Shown here in pieces: positions 10,442 to 19,023 of a stretch of DNA of 42,478 nt (its first letter is position 1; each line of letters starts with the position of its first letter). Both the position numbers and the translations under genes were made by a program. The notes under the pieces are model-generated. The model was given only the letters and a program-made list of their open reading frames with translations. It ran no database searches and was not told where the DNA came from. Source of the stretch: a virus; IMG/VR virus record IMGVR_UViG_3300042452_000846, positions 1 through 42,478 of that record. One strand, given 5' to 3'.

Positions 10442-10443
10442 TG

Positions 10444-13400
10444 TTAGTCCAACAGGCCTTTCCGCTTTCTGTCTAATCCTTGCTGAGCAGCCTTCTGTTG
10501 CAACCTCAAATAATTGGCAAACTTGGCGGCAAAGGGATTGTCAGGCGGAACCACAATGTCGTCGTCAGAGCTATCAGCAGGCTTTGCGACTGGCGCTGGC
10601 TTTTTTGACGGCTCGTCAAATTCAAAAAACATCTGGCCGTATCGCTGCGTTTGCAACTCTTGCAGCCGCTTGTCATTCAATGCAAACGACTTGCCATCAT
10701 GCCGGAAAAGAGGCTTTGCTGCTCTTTGGCCCCGAGTAGTAAACTCAACCTCCTTGGCGTCGTCGTCGCTCCACGGGCGGTAAATGCCAAGCTGAACGCC
10801 CAGTTGCTTCTCGGCCTTTTTCCAGCCGGCGGGAATGTCACCATCAGCCTGTTCATTGAGCCAGTCCCAAAGATGAAACTGCAAATCAGGCGAGACAGTC
10901 TCTGAAGCTGATTGAACTTTATCGCGGAGCTTTACCCACTTGTCGAAATCGGCTGGGTCGGCGTCGTTAGCGTGAGCCCAGTCCTCGGCGTTGTCGTAGG
11001 CCCATCGCTCGCTGGAGCGCCATTCGTCGAGAATGTCGGGGTGGACAGGAATGTCGCTGCTTGGCTGTTCGCGTTTCGCGAACCCATTCTTTTCATACCA
11101 AGCAACGTCGTCAGGGTCGGTCGTGTCAACACGAACAACCTTTCCGGCATCGTTCCATCGCAGTTCAGTCAAACCCGCGATTTCGTGTATGCCGCGGTGG
11201 CGGCCAGTCTGATTAAACGCTTTGTTTGCGTCGTCGAGGTTGTCGCTAATTCTTTTCGGCTTGTCGCGGTCGTGCATTTCTTGCTTGCGCTTCGCCGCAT
11301 AATCTAGTTCGGCCGCTTTCCGGGCAATTCGCTCGGGCTTGCGGCCCGTCAACCTAGCAGCGCAGTCAACGCCCAAATGCCGAAATTCTCCGTTACCGTT
11401 GCCGTCGGCGTCGGTCAGTTCAAATACTACCGTTTTCCTGAGGCTGTGCTTGCCGCAGTAGTCGCACTCAGTCACTTCCTCGGTCGTGCCGCGTACTTTC
11501 ATCGTCTTGGCTTGGTCCTCGGTAATCTCCCCCTTTCGAGTCGGTGACGCCAATCGGGCAGGAACCTTTATTCCATCCTGTGACGATTTCGGCGCAAACT
11601 CACCGGCCTTCTTATCGTCGTGAGCTTCCGTTTCCCGAGGGTGTTCCGATTCATCCCAGTCGAATGACGACTGCCCGGCTATTGGCTTCAGTCGTGCGTA
11701 CCGCTCAATCTCAGCCCAGTCTTCGGCGCTCAGGCGATCAACCGTTCCGGGCTTGGGCAGGATAGCCGCAAGTTCCTCGGCAAGCGCTACGTCCAAATAC
11801 CGAGAGTCATGGTAACTTTTAAGTCCTTGCACGGCTTGCTCAATTCCCGGAAACTGCTTTTGCAGCTTTTTCGAGATAAAGTATTGCGCGGTGCTGCTGG
11901 CGTAATCGTCAAAATTCTCAGCAATTCGCTTTGCCGCTTCGCCACGCGTAACAACTTCATCCCGCCACATCGTTTCGTTTTGGTCGGCCTTAAAGTATTT
12001 ATTCATTTCCCGTTCAATCCACTTGGCCCGCAACTGCTGACCTAGAGCTTGAACTTGTTCAGGCTTCAAAGTTTTCAAATATGGAAGTATTTGTTTTGTA
12101 ACGTCGCTGCTCGCATATCCAGCCTTGTCGCCCATCCAAAACACTTTTTCTAGTGCAGGTCGAACCGCGTCCCATCGCCGCTGTTCTTCCCGCTCCTCTC
12201 TTTCTCTCTCTGAAAGCTGGCGAACCTTAGGAGCCCTCCATTCCTTGCCCTTCTCCTCGTCAGGCGAGACGCTATTGCTACCGCTGCCCTTGGGCTTCGG
12301 CGGTGGCTTTGGCTGCCCAGACGCCAGCCCGTGAATCGGCATCAGCGCCCCGCCGGAAAACCACTTACCGTTCACCGGGCTTTCCTCCCCGCCGGCCTTG
12401 GCTTTCCGCCAGATTGTGCCATTGGGAGCCGTGTAGGTGCCGTCCCCGTTGTTGGTCCACTTCCGGGCCGCCCGAGCTTCATCGAGGAGTTTTTGCCGTT
12501 CCGGGTCAGCTTCGGGCTCACCCGCCGCTTCTGCCTGCTTTTTAGGCGCAAACTCGCCCGGTCGCTTGCCGTCGTGCTCCTCAGATTCTCTGGGATGCTG
12601 CTCCTCGTCCCAGTTGAACGAACCTTGGCCCTTCATTGGCTTGTAACGGCCAAACCGCTCGACTTCCAACCAGTAATCCCCAGACGCCGAGAACGGGGCT
12701 TTCGTGCCGTCTTTGTCGGTCCATTCGACTTCGTAGCCGTGCTCATTCCAATAACCGTCCTCACCGACACCCAGAGCGTTTTGCCAGCCGTGGTCAAAAC
12801 TCTTGGGGTTGTAGTGGCCGTTCGGCCTCCCGTCGTGCCCGCTCATCGACGTAAGTTGCCAGCCGCTTGTCGCGTCTTTGCGAACCGCCGGGTGCAGCAC
12901 CAGCCTGCCGCCCGACTGATTCTTGAACGAAACGACCTTAGCCCCGGAAATTCGCTGTGACGCGTTTTCGCGTATGGCTTCAGTGCCGTGGTCTCGCAAT
13001 GCTTTGTTAGCGTCGGCCATAAACCTGCCTAATGGCTGGTTTGGGACTTGTGTACCACCAGATGAATCGTAATTGTTGCCGAACAGTTTTTTGCCAACTT
13101 GCGGATGCGAAAGATAGCCGGCGTGCAGCAGAATTAAATGCTGGTCGTCGTGAGTCAATTCCTGATTTGGGTCAAACCCTCGCTTCGCATAAAAACTCGG
13201 CGAGTGAAACGGAATGCCCTTTTTCTTCTCGGCTTCTTTCAAGGCATTTCCCAAAACGCCGTGATGCTCGTCCGATAAGTTTTGCTTAATCGGCTCTTGC
13301 GAGTACCGCTCAGTGCCGACCCCGTTTTTTTTTAACGCATAGCGGTCAACCTTGGCTCGTCGCTGATATAGCTGAGACTCCTCGTCATTAGCCAGCCCGT

Positions 13401-15099
13401 CGCCGTCAGCATCACCGGGAACACCCTCTGAGCCCATCTCTGGAAACGGCGCAAATGTCTGCGGCTGAGCCTGCTGCAATTGCATTTGGGCCTGCATTTG
13501 CATTTGCTCCATCTGCATCTTCTGCGACTCAATCCCAATCCGAGCCGACTCCAGCCCCGGGTTATCCAAAAACTCCTCGCCGTCCTGTGGCGGAGCAGCG
13601 CCCAAAGCGTCGTACATGTCCTCGGTGCGAATCTTCAGGCCCATCGACCAAGCGGCTTGATAGCCGGCAATACGCTCCTGAGCGTCAGGCGACTCGGTAT
13701 CAATGACGAACCGAAGGTAAATATCATCCGTGCCCGGGAAGTTCCACTGCTGGAGCGGACGAACAAGGTCGGTCGTCAGCGTCTCTTCAAGATTCAGGCC
13801 GTCGAACCGGATAATGTCGTGGAAGGTGGCAAGATGCGCATCGGCCACGCCGGAGCCCATGCCCGTCGCTTCGGCTTCGCTGGTCAGCGTCTGGCCGAGA
13901 ATGTAACGCTTGATTTTGTGACCGAAAAACGTCTGGAGCACCGACTGTAGTTCGTTAATCCCGCCCAACCCCGGCTCCACAATCTGGACGCCGTACATAT
14001 CGCCGTATTCGCCAGTTGGAACCGGGACCAGCATAACTGACCTGCCCGGTGCGCCGCGCTCCTGTGCAGCCTTCTCGGTCCTCTCTTTTGCTTTTGGGTC
14101 GTGCGCGGGGTATTTCCAAATCTCAATGCCAAGGGCCGACCGCTCGACATACTCCAGTAGGAGCTTGAGGCACTCCTGATAGGCCCACCACGTCCAGTAA
14201 ATGCGGCTTCGGATGCCGACACCGTTAATCGCGCCGGCCTTCTCGGGACGCATGAAATCGCCGTCTTCAATGATATGCTTGTGAACGCACATCCGCCGGC
14301 GCTGTTGCCCGTCGAACCAGTAAACCAAGCCGTGCTGGGTCGGGTCGATTCGATTGCGCTCAAAGCCGGCGTAATCCACCCATTTTGCATCGTGCCCATG
14401 CGTTGTCGGGCCAATCCGAATGCCAAGCTGGTCAGGATCGTATTCGTAACTCTCATCGGCGTAGCGGAAAATCAGCTTGTCACCGTGCCGCGGCTCCCAC
14501 TTGCGAATAAAGATTCGCCTTTGGCCGCCAATGACCCGGACGCCCATCGTCTGAGCCGACGCAGCCTTGCCGTACCAGATCGCTTCCATGAGCGAATAGC
14601 GAAACTTCATGAAATGCGGCGTGTGCTTGAGAATGCTCGTAAGCTGCTCTGCCATCTTCTCCGCATCGCTTTTCGGCTTCTTGAGAGCCCTGCGGATGCT
14701 CATTGCCGTTTCTTGGCTGTCAGTTTTGTCCAGCGCGTCGCGGAGAATGTCGTTATCGACTGGCTGAATATGCCAATTAAGCAGCGAAACGCACCGCATT
14801 CGAGCTTCGATGCACTCCATAATCATCGGCTCGTTGCGCATGATTTCGGCGTTTTGCGCCGAGTGAATCAGCGCCTCGTCGGCGTGCATGTAGCTGTTGG
14901 CGACCATCCCGTATCGGCCAACAAAACTGAAGATGTGCGGCATGTCCGGCTGGCCCCAGTTCGGGGGCGCACCGGGCCAGCCCATCGCCGGGTCTGTCTT
15001 GCTGCGCAGTGCCACTTCCAGCGGAACCGTTTGGGCGGAGAGCGGGTATTTACTTGAGCGGCCGTTAAGGGCTTGCTGTACGATTGCTCTGGGGTCCAT
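10444..15099 (-). CDS. DUF935/Mu gp29-like portal protein fused to a long polyvalent-type tail
   Basis: The portal forms the DNA-entry ring at a unique capsid vertex. Residues about 1-540 match the DUF935 (Mu gp29) pattern, including HIIEDGDFMRPEKAG and KRYILGQTLTSEAEATG near 405. A Met/Gln-rich helix (about 535-560) and a calcium-loop-like DADGDGLANDEES (about 565) follow. The remaining 1000 residues are unusual for a portal of about 500 residues. They hold two copies of F-x-WDE-x-x-HPRE...GEFAPK (near 826 and 1148), a Zn module CDYCG...LGVDCAARL (near 1210) and long helical stretches. The related HPR motif and Zn module recur in the next large protein. ATG 15099 follows the upstream TAG directly, so the two genes are probably translationally coupled. 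Confidence 0.93.
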   Translation of the reverse strand: MDPRAIVQQALNGRSSKYPLSAQTVPLEVALRSKTDPAMGWPGAPPNWGQPDMPHIFSFVGRYGMVANSYMHADEALIHSAQNAEIMRNEPMIMECIEARMRCVSLLNWHIQPVDNDILRDALDKTDSQETAMSIRRALKKPKSDAEKMAEQLTSILKHTPHFMKFRYSLMEAIWYGKAASAQTMGVRVIGGQRRIFIRKWEPRHGDKLIFRYADESYEYDPDQLGIRIGPTTHGHDAKWVDYAGFERNRIDPTQHGLVYWFDGQQRRRMCVHKHIIEDGDFMRPEKAGAINGVGIRSRIYWTWWAYQECLKLLLEYVERSALGIEIWKYPAHDPKAKERTEKAAQERGAPGRSVMLVPVPTGEYGDMYGVQIVEPGLGGINELQSVLQTFFGHKIKRYILGQTLTSEAEATGMGSGVADAHLATFHDIIRFDGLNLEETLTTDLVRPLQQWNFPGTDDIYLRFVIDTESPDAQERIAGYQAAWSMGLKIRTEDMYDALGAAPPQDGEEFLDNPGLESARIGIESQKMQMEQMQMQAQMQLQQAQPQTFAPFPEMGSEGVPGDADGDGLANDEESQLYQRRAKVDRYALKKNGVGTERYSQEPIKQNLSDEHHGVLGNALKEAEKKKGIPFHSPSFYAKRGFDPNQELTHDDQHLILLHAGYLSHPQVGKKLFGNNYDSSGGTQVPNQPLGRFMADANKALRDHGTEAIRENASQRISGAKVVSFKNQSGGRLVLHPAVRKDATSGWQLTSMSGHDGRPNGHYNPKSFDHGWQNALGVGEDGYWNEHGYEVEWTDKDGTKAPFSASGDYWLEVERFGRYKPMKGQGSFNWDEEQHPRESEEHDGKRPGEFAPKKQAEAAGEPEADPERQKLLDEARAARKWTNNGDGTYTAPNGTIWRKAKAGGEESPVNGKWFSGGALMPIHGLASGQPKPPPKPKGSGSNSVSPDEEKGKEWRAPKVRQLSEREREEREEQRRWDAVRPALEKVFWMGDKAGYASSDVTKQILPYLKTLKPEQVQALGQQLRAKWIEREMNKYFKADQNETMWRDEVVTRGEAAKRIAENFDDYASSTAQYFISKKLQKQFPGIEQAVQGLKSYHDSRYLDVALAEELAAILPKPGTVDRLSAEDWAEIERYARLKPIAGQSSFDWDESEHPRETEAHDDKKAGEFAPKSSQDGIKVPARLASPTRKGEITEDQAKTMKVRGTTEEVTECDYCGKHSLRKTVVFELTDADGNGNGEFRHLGVDCAARLTGRKPERIARKAAELDYAAKRKQEMHDRDKPKRISDNLDDANKAFNQTGRHRGIHEIAGLTELRWNDAGKVVRVDTTDPDDVAWYEKNGFAKREQPSSDIPVHPDILDEWRSSERWAYDNAEDWAHANDADPADFDKWVKLRDKVQSASETVSPDLQFHLWDWLNEQADGDIPAGWKKAEKQLGVQLGIYRPWSDDDAKEVEFTTRGQRAAKPLFRHDGKSFALNDKRLQELQTQRYGQMFFEFDEPSKKPAPVAKPADSSDDDIVVPPDNPFAAKFANYLRLQQKAAQQGLDRKRKGLLD

Positions 15100-15495
15100 C
15101 TAAACCTCTGCGACTTCGACGCTGCCGTCTCCATCGTCTTTCTTTTCTAGTTCGGCCAAACTGCTAAGAACCTGAGCGCTACGCTGCCGGATTCGCTTGA
15201 TTGCCGTCACGAACCGTTCGTCACACTTTCCAACTCTGTTAAACCGCAGGTCTAGCATCAGCAGACCCCGCGGCCCTGCATTGACCAGCACAAATGGAAA
15301 CTGGGCGGCAATCACTTGCAGCGGGATTCCGCCGTATCGGCTCAGCAGATACTGCGCGTCGTTTACCTGCTGCGAATACACAAACACCGCTCCGTCACCG
15401 GGCGGCATTTTGCAAGGTGCAATGTCTTCGATTCGTATCCACATGCCGATGCGAATTTGCTCAGGGTGCAATGCCTTCCTCCCACTTGTCGCCAT
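15100..15495 (-). CDS. Unrecognised 131-residue protein upstream of portal
   Basis: I do not recognise a family. The protein is a compact alpha/beta type with IRIGMWIRIEDIAP near the N-terminus, a hydrophobic core (VIAAQFPFVLVNA) and an acidic tail. The ATG at 15495 overlaps the upstream gene by 35 bases and lacks a Shine-Dalgarno. A TTG at 15471 preceded by GGAGG is an attractive alternative that would remove eight residues. The stop touches the portal ATG, so coupling to the portal is likely. A head-assembly or accessory role is only suggested by position. Confidence 0.7.
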   Translation of the reverse strand: MATSGRKALHPEQIRIGMWIRIEDIAPCKMPPGDGAVFVYSQQVNDAQYLLSRYGGIPLQVIAAQFPFVLVNAGPRGLLMLDLRFNRVGKCDERFVTAIKRIRQRSAQVLSSLAELEKKDDGDGSVEVAEV

Positions 15496-15655
15496 ACTTT
15501 GCTTGGTAGTACCCGTTCATCCAGTCCAGCCGCTTCTCGCTTTGATTGGGCAACTTACCCTTGCCCTCGTAGGGGCAGGCCTCTGAAGACAGGCCGGTGT
15601 AAAACGCCACCTTGCCCTCGATGAATGCCTGCGCATCAATCTTGCGAAGGGTCAT
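15461..15655 (-). CDS. RMF/CrpP-like small protein
   Basis: A 64-residue protein. The layout EGKVAFYTGL...CPY...EKRLDWMNGYYQA resembles the ribosome modulation factor/CrpP family (a G..A...G....PY......W..G core), which includes 70S-hibernation factors and phage or plasmid relatives of unknown role. The ATG overlaps the stop of the preceding KTSC gene (ATGA, 15652-15655). The downstream gene overlaps its end. The family call rests on a short pattern and is tentative; the gene itself is well supported by its tight operon packing. Confidence 0.65.
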   Translation of the reverse strand: MTLRKIDAQAFIEGKVAFYTGLSSEACPYEGKGKLPNQSEKRLDWMNGYYQAKYGDKWEEGIAP

Positions 15656-16857
15656 GGACGCCCTCGATCTGGCCTCCCCCGGTTGGGACGACCGCGAAAG
15701 TTTCGGGCCTCCTCCGGTAAAGCCGAGTGAGCGTAAATCCGCCTGCCAGTCCCCTCGACAGCCAAAGTCCGGGCACGGAAGCCTTGCGGAGTAATTCGGC
15801 GGGGAACGTAAACCGCGTCAGTCCCGTCTTCCATGCGTACAGTCTGCGCCGAGGCGAGCCCGTACCGGAACCGATGCCCGTAGGCAGTGCCTCGAATTCG
15901 CAATTCGTCCCATACCGCCCGGCCTGCCGATGGAGCCCGCACCAGTTTCTCGAAGACGCGGACAGGCACGTCGTAATAGGCATAGCTTGCCCCGGGGCCG
16001 CCGGTCTTGCCGCCAACAGTGTGACCAAGCGTGCCGCGAACATGAGCCCGACCGCCGGCCTTGCTGCCGCGAATCGCGTTTGGATTGACGCTGTGCTCTT
16101 GATACCGAACGTAGAGCGTTGAACGTTTGTAGTCGTACTGGAAGCTGTAGACGTTGCTGCTGCTGGGCGTGCGTATCTCGGGAGTGACCGTCACCTGAAC
16201 CGGCTCGTCTTCGCCCTCTTCCTGTTCGTCCTCGGGCTGCTGCATTTGGCTGGGCGCACTAGCCGAAGGCCTGCCAGCCTGTTCGTCGCTTGGCGGCTGC
16301 GGGCGGGTGTACGTCAGCGGCTGCGGCTCGTCGCCGTCCTCTTGCTGCTCCTGCTCCCATATCGGTTTGGGCTCGGGAATCACCGCGCCGTTCGGCAAAA
16401 CACGGTAGCCGGCCTGCTCTAAAAGCTGCTTTGCCGCCTCTTCGCCGCGCTCGTATCCCGGCCAGCGGGTGTCCTTACCCAAAATCTCGTAGCCGTAGCT
16501 ACGGAGCAAATCAGCAGCGGCTTTGAGCTGGTCCGCGGGTCGCCTGCGACGGTAAAGCTGGGACCGAATGACGTGGCCGAGCGGGCCGAGAGAACCCAGC
16601 AGGTTATTCACTGCCTGCATTGCCATCCCGGTTAGCGAGTACCGCTGAACGTCGCGCATCGTCCGGCGGGTCAAGTCCTGCATACTGACTTCGCGCCCAG
16701 CCTTGCGTATCTGCCGCCGGAGCTGGGTAAACGTGCCGCCGCTAATCTGCCGCTTGGCAGCATTCAGAGACTTCCCCAGCAGCGTGCGCGAGAACGTCTG
16801 CCGCGCTTGATAGCGGGCGGCTCGGCTAGCCAGTTGAAAAAGTTTGTTTTTAGCCAA
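15652..16857 (-). CDS. KTSC-domain protein
   Basis: A 401-residue protein. Residues about 1-105 are basic and helical (R/K-rich). Residues about 170-225 are an acidic, Pro/Gln-rich linker. Residues about 230-330 match the KTSC pattern: SSNVYSFQYD, STLYVRY, then YYDVPVRVFEKLVRAPSAG. KTSC domains are small beta proteins often next to nucleases or in phage polyvalent proteins; their biochemical role is not established. The C-terminus is Arg/Gly-rich (RGRPNRGRPDRGRP), a likely nucleic-acid tail. It starts at TTG 16857 behind GAGGG. A TATAAT box and a near-palindrome lie about 30 bases upstream, so this gene probably opens the portal operon. Confidence 0.8.
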   Translation of the reverse strand: MAKNKLFQLASRAARYQARQTFSRTLLGKSLNAAKRQISGGTFTQLRRQIRKAGREVSMQDLTRRTMRDVQRYSLTGMAMQAVNNLLGSLGPLGHVIRSQLYRRRRPADQLKAAADLLRSYGYEILGKDTRWPGYERGEEAAKQLLEQAGYRVLPNGAVIPEPKPIWEQEQQEDGDEPQPLTYTRPQPPSDEQAGRPSASAPSQMQQPEDEQEEGEDEPVQVTVTPEIRTPSSSNVYSFQYDYKRSTLYVRYQEHSVNPNAIRGSKAGGRAHVRGTLGHTVGGKTGGPGASYAYYDVPVRVFEKLVRAPSAGRAVWDELRIRGTAYGHRFRYGLASAQTVRMEDGTDAVYVPRRITPQGFRARTLAVEGTGRRIYAHSALPEEARNFRGRPNRGRPDRGRP

Positions 16858-16883
16858 CGAATTACCCTCGCAGATTGCCGCGA

Positions 16884-16901
16884 ATTATAGGCAGTTCCCT
16901 A
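16884..16901 (-). promoter_or_regulatory. Probable leftward promoter -10 (TATAAT) overlapping palindromic site
   Basis: On the minus strand GCCTATAAT is read: the right arm of the 14-bp palindrome (16888-16901, 13/14 match, TAGGGAACTGCCTA) runs directly into a consensus -10 box (16884-16889). No good -35 is seen at 16-18 bases. It would transcribe the KTSC-to-portal operon. The overlap of box and palindrome fits an operator. Confidence 0.55.
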
Positions 16902-16914
16902 GCCAAACGAAACT

Positions 16915-17196
16915 CTAATTCTCATTGCTCCACGGGAAGCGGAACCCCTTGAAGTCGTCAGCGTCGCGCCGGCAGCTTTCAAGCATTTCCCTCAGGCCTA
17001 TGCCGCCGGCCTTATGCGGTTGGCTAAAAAGCTGAATCCACAGCTTGCCAGCAGGCGGAACCTTAGACCAGCAGTCACCGCAAATCGGGAACACAACCTC
17101 CTCGGTGTAATTCGTCTCATCTACCATGCAGCCGCAGCACCAGCAGGCCACCCAGTCGTCATTGTGCTGCGCAAACTCGTTTTCTTCATGCACCAT
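16915..17196 (-). CDS. Small Zn-ribbon protein (93 residues)
   Basis: The start is placed at ATG 17196 because AGGAG lies 8 bases upstream; a longer frame to 17307 has no ribosome site. WVACWCCGCMVDE followed by CGDCW forms a probable four-cysteine zinc ribbon, with a helical C-terminus. The first 11 bases overlap the end of the DUF4406 gene, so translation is probably coupled. No specific function can be assigned. Confidence 0.75.
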   Translation of the reverse strand: MVHEENEFAQHNDDWVACWCCGCMVDETNYTEEVVFPICGDCWSKVPPAGKLWIQLFSQPHKAGGIGLREMLESCRRDADDFKGFRFPWSNEN

Positions 17197-17683
17197 CGTC
17201 GCCGTCTCCTGTTTGCACCATGATAGGCGAAACAGGTCGCATCGAATCGTGTCTAGTGCTGTTTTCTGCGTCTGGCAGGGGGACGACCGGAACCCAGCCC
17301 TCGCCAAGTTCGTAAATCGACCCGTCTAGTTCGCAGATGAACCGCTTTCGGAGCCAAAGGCCAGCAAAATACTCGCAGCGGGCTCCGATGCTGGCAGTCC
17401 AGCCATCGAGCAGGCAGACGTGACTACACCGCTTGAGCGCGTCTATGTCGCGGTCAAACATCGACTCGGCGTCAAAGCCCTCGGGTAGTTGGCTCCAGTC
17501 GTGTCCCTTCGGCAATTCCCACGGGTCGAGCCCAACTTCCCGGTCGAGGTCTGCCGGGCTGATGACTTGCCAGCCTGCATTGAGCAGGACACCGCCCACG
17601 CGGTCAAACTCAGCAAAGTTGTAAAACGGTCGGCCCAGCATCGGGCCTGCAATGTAAACCTTACCGCGACTTTGTTTACTCAT
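17186..17683 (-). CDS. DUF4406-like (nucleoside 2-deoxyribosyltransferase-fold) protein
   Basis: A 165-residue protein starting at ATG 17683, within the end of the preceding gene and behind AGAGG. KVYIAGPM-x-GRPFYN at the N-terminus, GWQVISPADLD, and D-x-L..C-x-x-V-x-LLDGWTASIGARCE match DUF4406, a relative of nucleoside 2-deoxyribosyltransferases. The family binds nucleotides or their sugars; in phages it is often found among nucleotide-metabolism or accessory genes. The Glu after GAR is in the usual place of the family's conserved acid. Substrate unknown. Confidence 0.82.
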   Translation of the reverse strand: MSKQSRGKVYIAGPMLGRPFYNFAEFDRVGGVLLNAGWQVISPADLDREVGLDPWELPKGHDWSQLPEGFDAESMFDRDIDALKRCSHVCLLDGWTASIGARCEYFAGLWLRKRFICELDGSIYELGEGWVPVVPLPDAENSTRHDSMRPVSPIMVQTGDGDDGA

Positions 17684-17918
17684 CGCTTGCCTCTTCAATT
17701 CCCGGCTCTTCCGCCGGAAACACTGGGATTAACTCGCCGCCTCCGACTAGCACCACAGCCACCGCGGACGCCCCGGGCTTATCGGCCAAGGCCGCGTCGG
17801 TACAGAGCTTGGACCAAACGTCCCACACTTCAGCCGCATCGAGCACTGAAATGCCGAATCGCCGGTGCAGCAGCGCCGCCAGCCGGCCAGAAGGGGTTAG
17901 CTGAACGTACTCATCCAT
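17676..17918 (-). CDS. Unrecognised 80-residue protein
   Basis: A small acidic protein, MDEYVQLTPSGRLAALLHRRFG..., with an N-terminal helix and a hydrophobic segment AVAVVLVGGGELIPVF that is too short and polar-flanked to call a membrane span. It overlaps both neighbours by 8 bases, as expected of a coupled phage operon. ATG 17918. No family recognised. Confidence 0.65.
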   Translation of the reverse strand: MDEYVQLTPSGRLAALLHRRFGISVLDAAEVWDVWSKLCTDAALADKPGASAVAVVLVGGGELIPVFPAEEPGIEEASDE

Positions 17919-18372
17919 GTTGACGAACCTCCGTAAACTGCTCCACCGGAATATGAACCACCGGCTCTATGTCCTGCCAATCGCCGCGATCACGCCTGCC
18001 GCCGACTCTTATGTCGCGCGTTGCCGTGCCGTCGCAAACGTGTCTAAAAATGCCGTCGTTCCACTCGACAATCAGCACAAACGGCTTACCGCTAATTCGT
18101 CCTAAGTCCATGCCCGACAAGTATTTGCGACAACTGAGGATGAACGTCGGATAAAGCTTTCGCTCGTTAAATCGGCGCTTACCCTCAGCCCAGAGGAGGA
18201 GCGAGTCGTCGTGAAAAATTCCCCAATCGACTGTGTAGCTCAGCGGCAGCTTGACGGCATGAAGTGACTTGCCGGACGCGCGGCAGCAGGCCTCGACGAT
18301 CTTCTGTTCGTTCGCAAGGTCGCGATCTCGTTCGTAGTACGGCCTGCTCACGCTCCGCCCTTTGCAAATCAC
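17911..18372 (-). CDS. PD-(D/E)XK-like nuclease, first gene of leftward operon
   Basis: 153 residues from GTG 18372; an in-frame GTG at 18351 behind GGGCGGAG is an equally plausible start. The order E (in NEQKIVEA), VDWGIF (Asp), then LLLWAEGKRR (E-x-K) matches the PD-(D/E)XK core, with a helix and RISGKPFVLIVEWNDG strand after it. Small proteins of this type in phages are probable restriction-like or Holliday-junction nucleases; the substrate cannot be told. It lies directly downstream of the divergent promoter region at 18385-18513. Confidence 0.65.
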   Translation of the reverse strand: MICKGRSVSRPYYERDRDLANEQKIVEACCRASGKSLHAVKLPLSYTVDWGIFHDDSLLLWAEGKRRFNERKLYPTFILSCRKYLSGMDLGRISGKPFVLIVEWNDGIFRHVCDGTATRDIRVGGRRDRGDWQDIEPVVHIPVEQFTEVRQHG

Positions 18373-18388
18373 TAGACCCGGGCAGTTT

Positions 18389-18406
18389 AGTATAGGTTCC
18401 TACCTT
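18389..18406 (-). promoter_or_regulatory. Leftward -10 box TATACT overlapping a variant palindrome
   Basis: Minus-strand TATACT (18389-18394) is a 5/6 match to -10. It overlaps TAGGTTCCTACCTT (18393-18406), where C-to-T and G-to-A changes in the arms keep the dyad (AGGT/ACCT). No clear -35. Likely an operator-controlled promoter for the nuclease gene. Confidence 0.5.
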
Positions 18407-18484
18407 TGGCAACAGATAAGAAGGTTCGCAAGAAAAATCCCTTTTATTTCGATAACAAGGCATCTTTCCCGATTTCCTCACCTG

Positions 18485-18513
18485 TTGACTTATGGTTGAC
18501 GATATGGTAAACT
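18485..18513 (+). promoter_or_regulatory. Rightward promoter TTGACT-17-TAAACT
   Basis: TTGACT at 18485-18490 and TAAACT at 18508-18513, 17 bases apart. The half-site ACCTAT follows at 18514-18519, near the expected transcription start. It would drive the small-gene island beginning at 18569 with a leader of about 50 bases. A second TTGACG at 18496 is less well spaced. Confidence 0.5.
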
Positions 18514-18568
18514 ACCTATGTCGACGCCGGATTGTCTGGCTGTCAAATGCTCAAAAGGAGAGTGTGAA

Positions 18569-18943
18569 ATGATTAAGCGAAATGGCCCGAAGGATTATCA
18601 ACACGTTAGCCGGCTGCAATCGACGGAGCGCAGCCCGGAAGACTTCGACTTGCGGTTCGTCTTCGAGGAAGGCACGCAGACGACGATCTACGTGCTCGAC
18701 AAGGGAGAATATTTCCTCTGGAACCGCAACGTCAGCGAGGGGCCGGGGCTGGTGATGCACGAAATCACAAAGCAAGGAAGCAATTGCTCGGAGTACCACG
18801 TCAACGACCCGAGAATCTGGTGCTGGGTGCAAAAGCGCATCAAGGACGGCACGTTCGCGTCCAACTCGCAGTGTGTCTACGAGACTGGCGAATACATCGA
18901 CGTGAAGCCGATGGAGCCGAAGAAAGCCAAGGCAGTTAAGTAA
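18569..18943 (+). CDS. Unrecognised 124-residue protein, first gene of plus-strand island
   Basis: The start is set at ATG 18569 because AAAGGAG ends 8 bases before it; an earlier ATG at 18518 coincides with the expected transcription start. The protein is mixed alpha/beta, moderately basic, with several aromatic residues and scattered cysteines (C..E, WCWVQKR) but no CxxC pairs. No family recognised. A GC-rich hairpin lies 8 bases past the stop. The island of small genes between head and packaging blocks, on the opposite strand, looks like accessory cargo. Confidence 0.75.
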   Translation: MIKRNGPKDYQHVSRLQSTERSPEDFDLRFVFEEGTQTTIYVLDKGEYFLWNRNVSEGPGLVMHEITKQGSNCSEYHVNDPRIWCWVQKRIKDGTFASNSQCVYETGEYIDVKPMEPKKAKAVK

Positions 18944-18950
18944 TGCCGAA

Positions 18951-18966
18951 ACGCCCTGCGGGGCGT
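18951..18966 (+). terminator. GC hairpin after 124-residue gene (weak terminator or processing hairpin)
   Basis: ACGCCC-TGCG-GGGCGT forms a 6-bp stem with a four-base loop just after the stop codon. Only scattered T residues follow, so it is not a classical intrinsic terminator; it may stabilise or punctuate the transcript. Confidence 0.4.
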
Positions 18967-19023
18967 CTGTCCCGATGGTTTTCGGGTACTGATGAGGCGA
19001 CCACCACCACAAGGAGAAACGAA

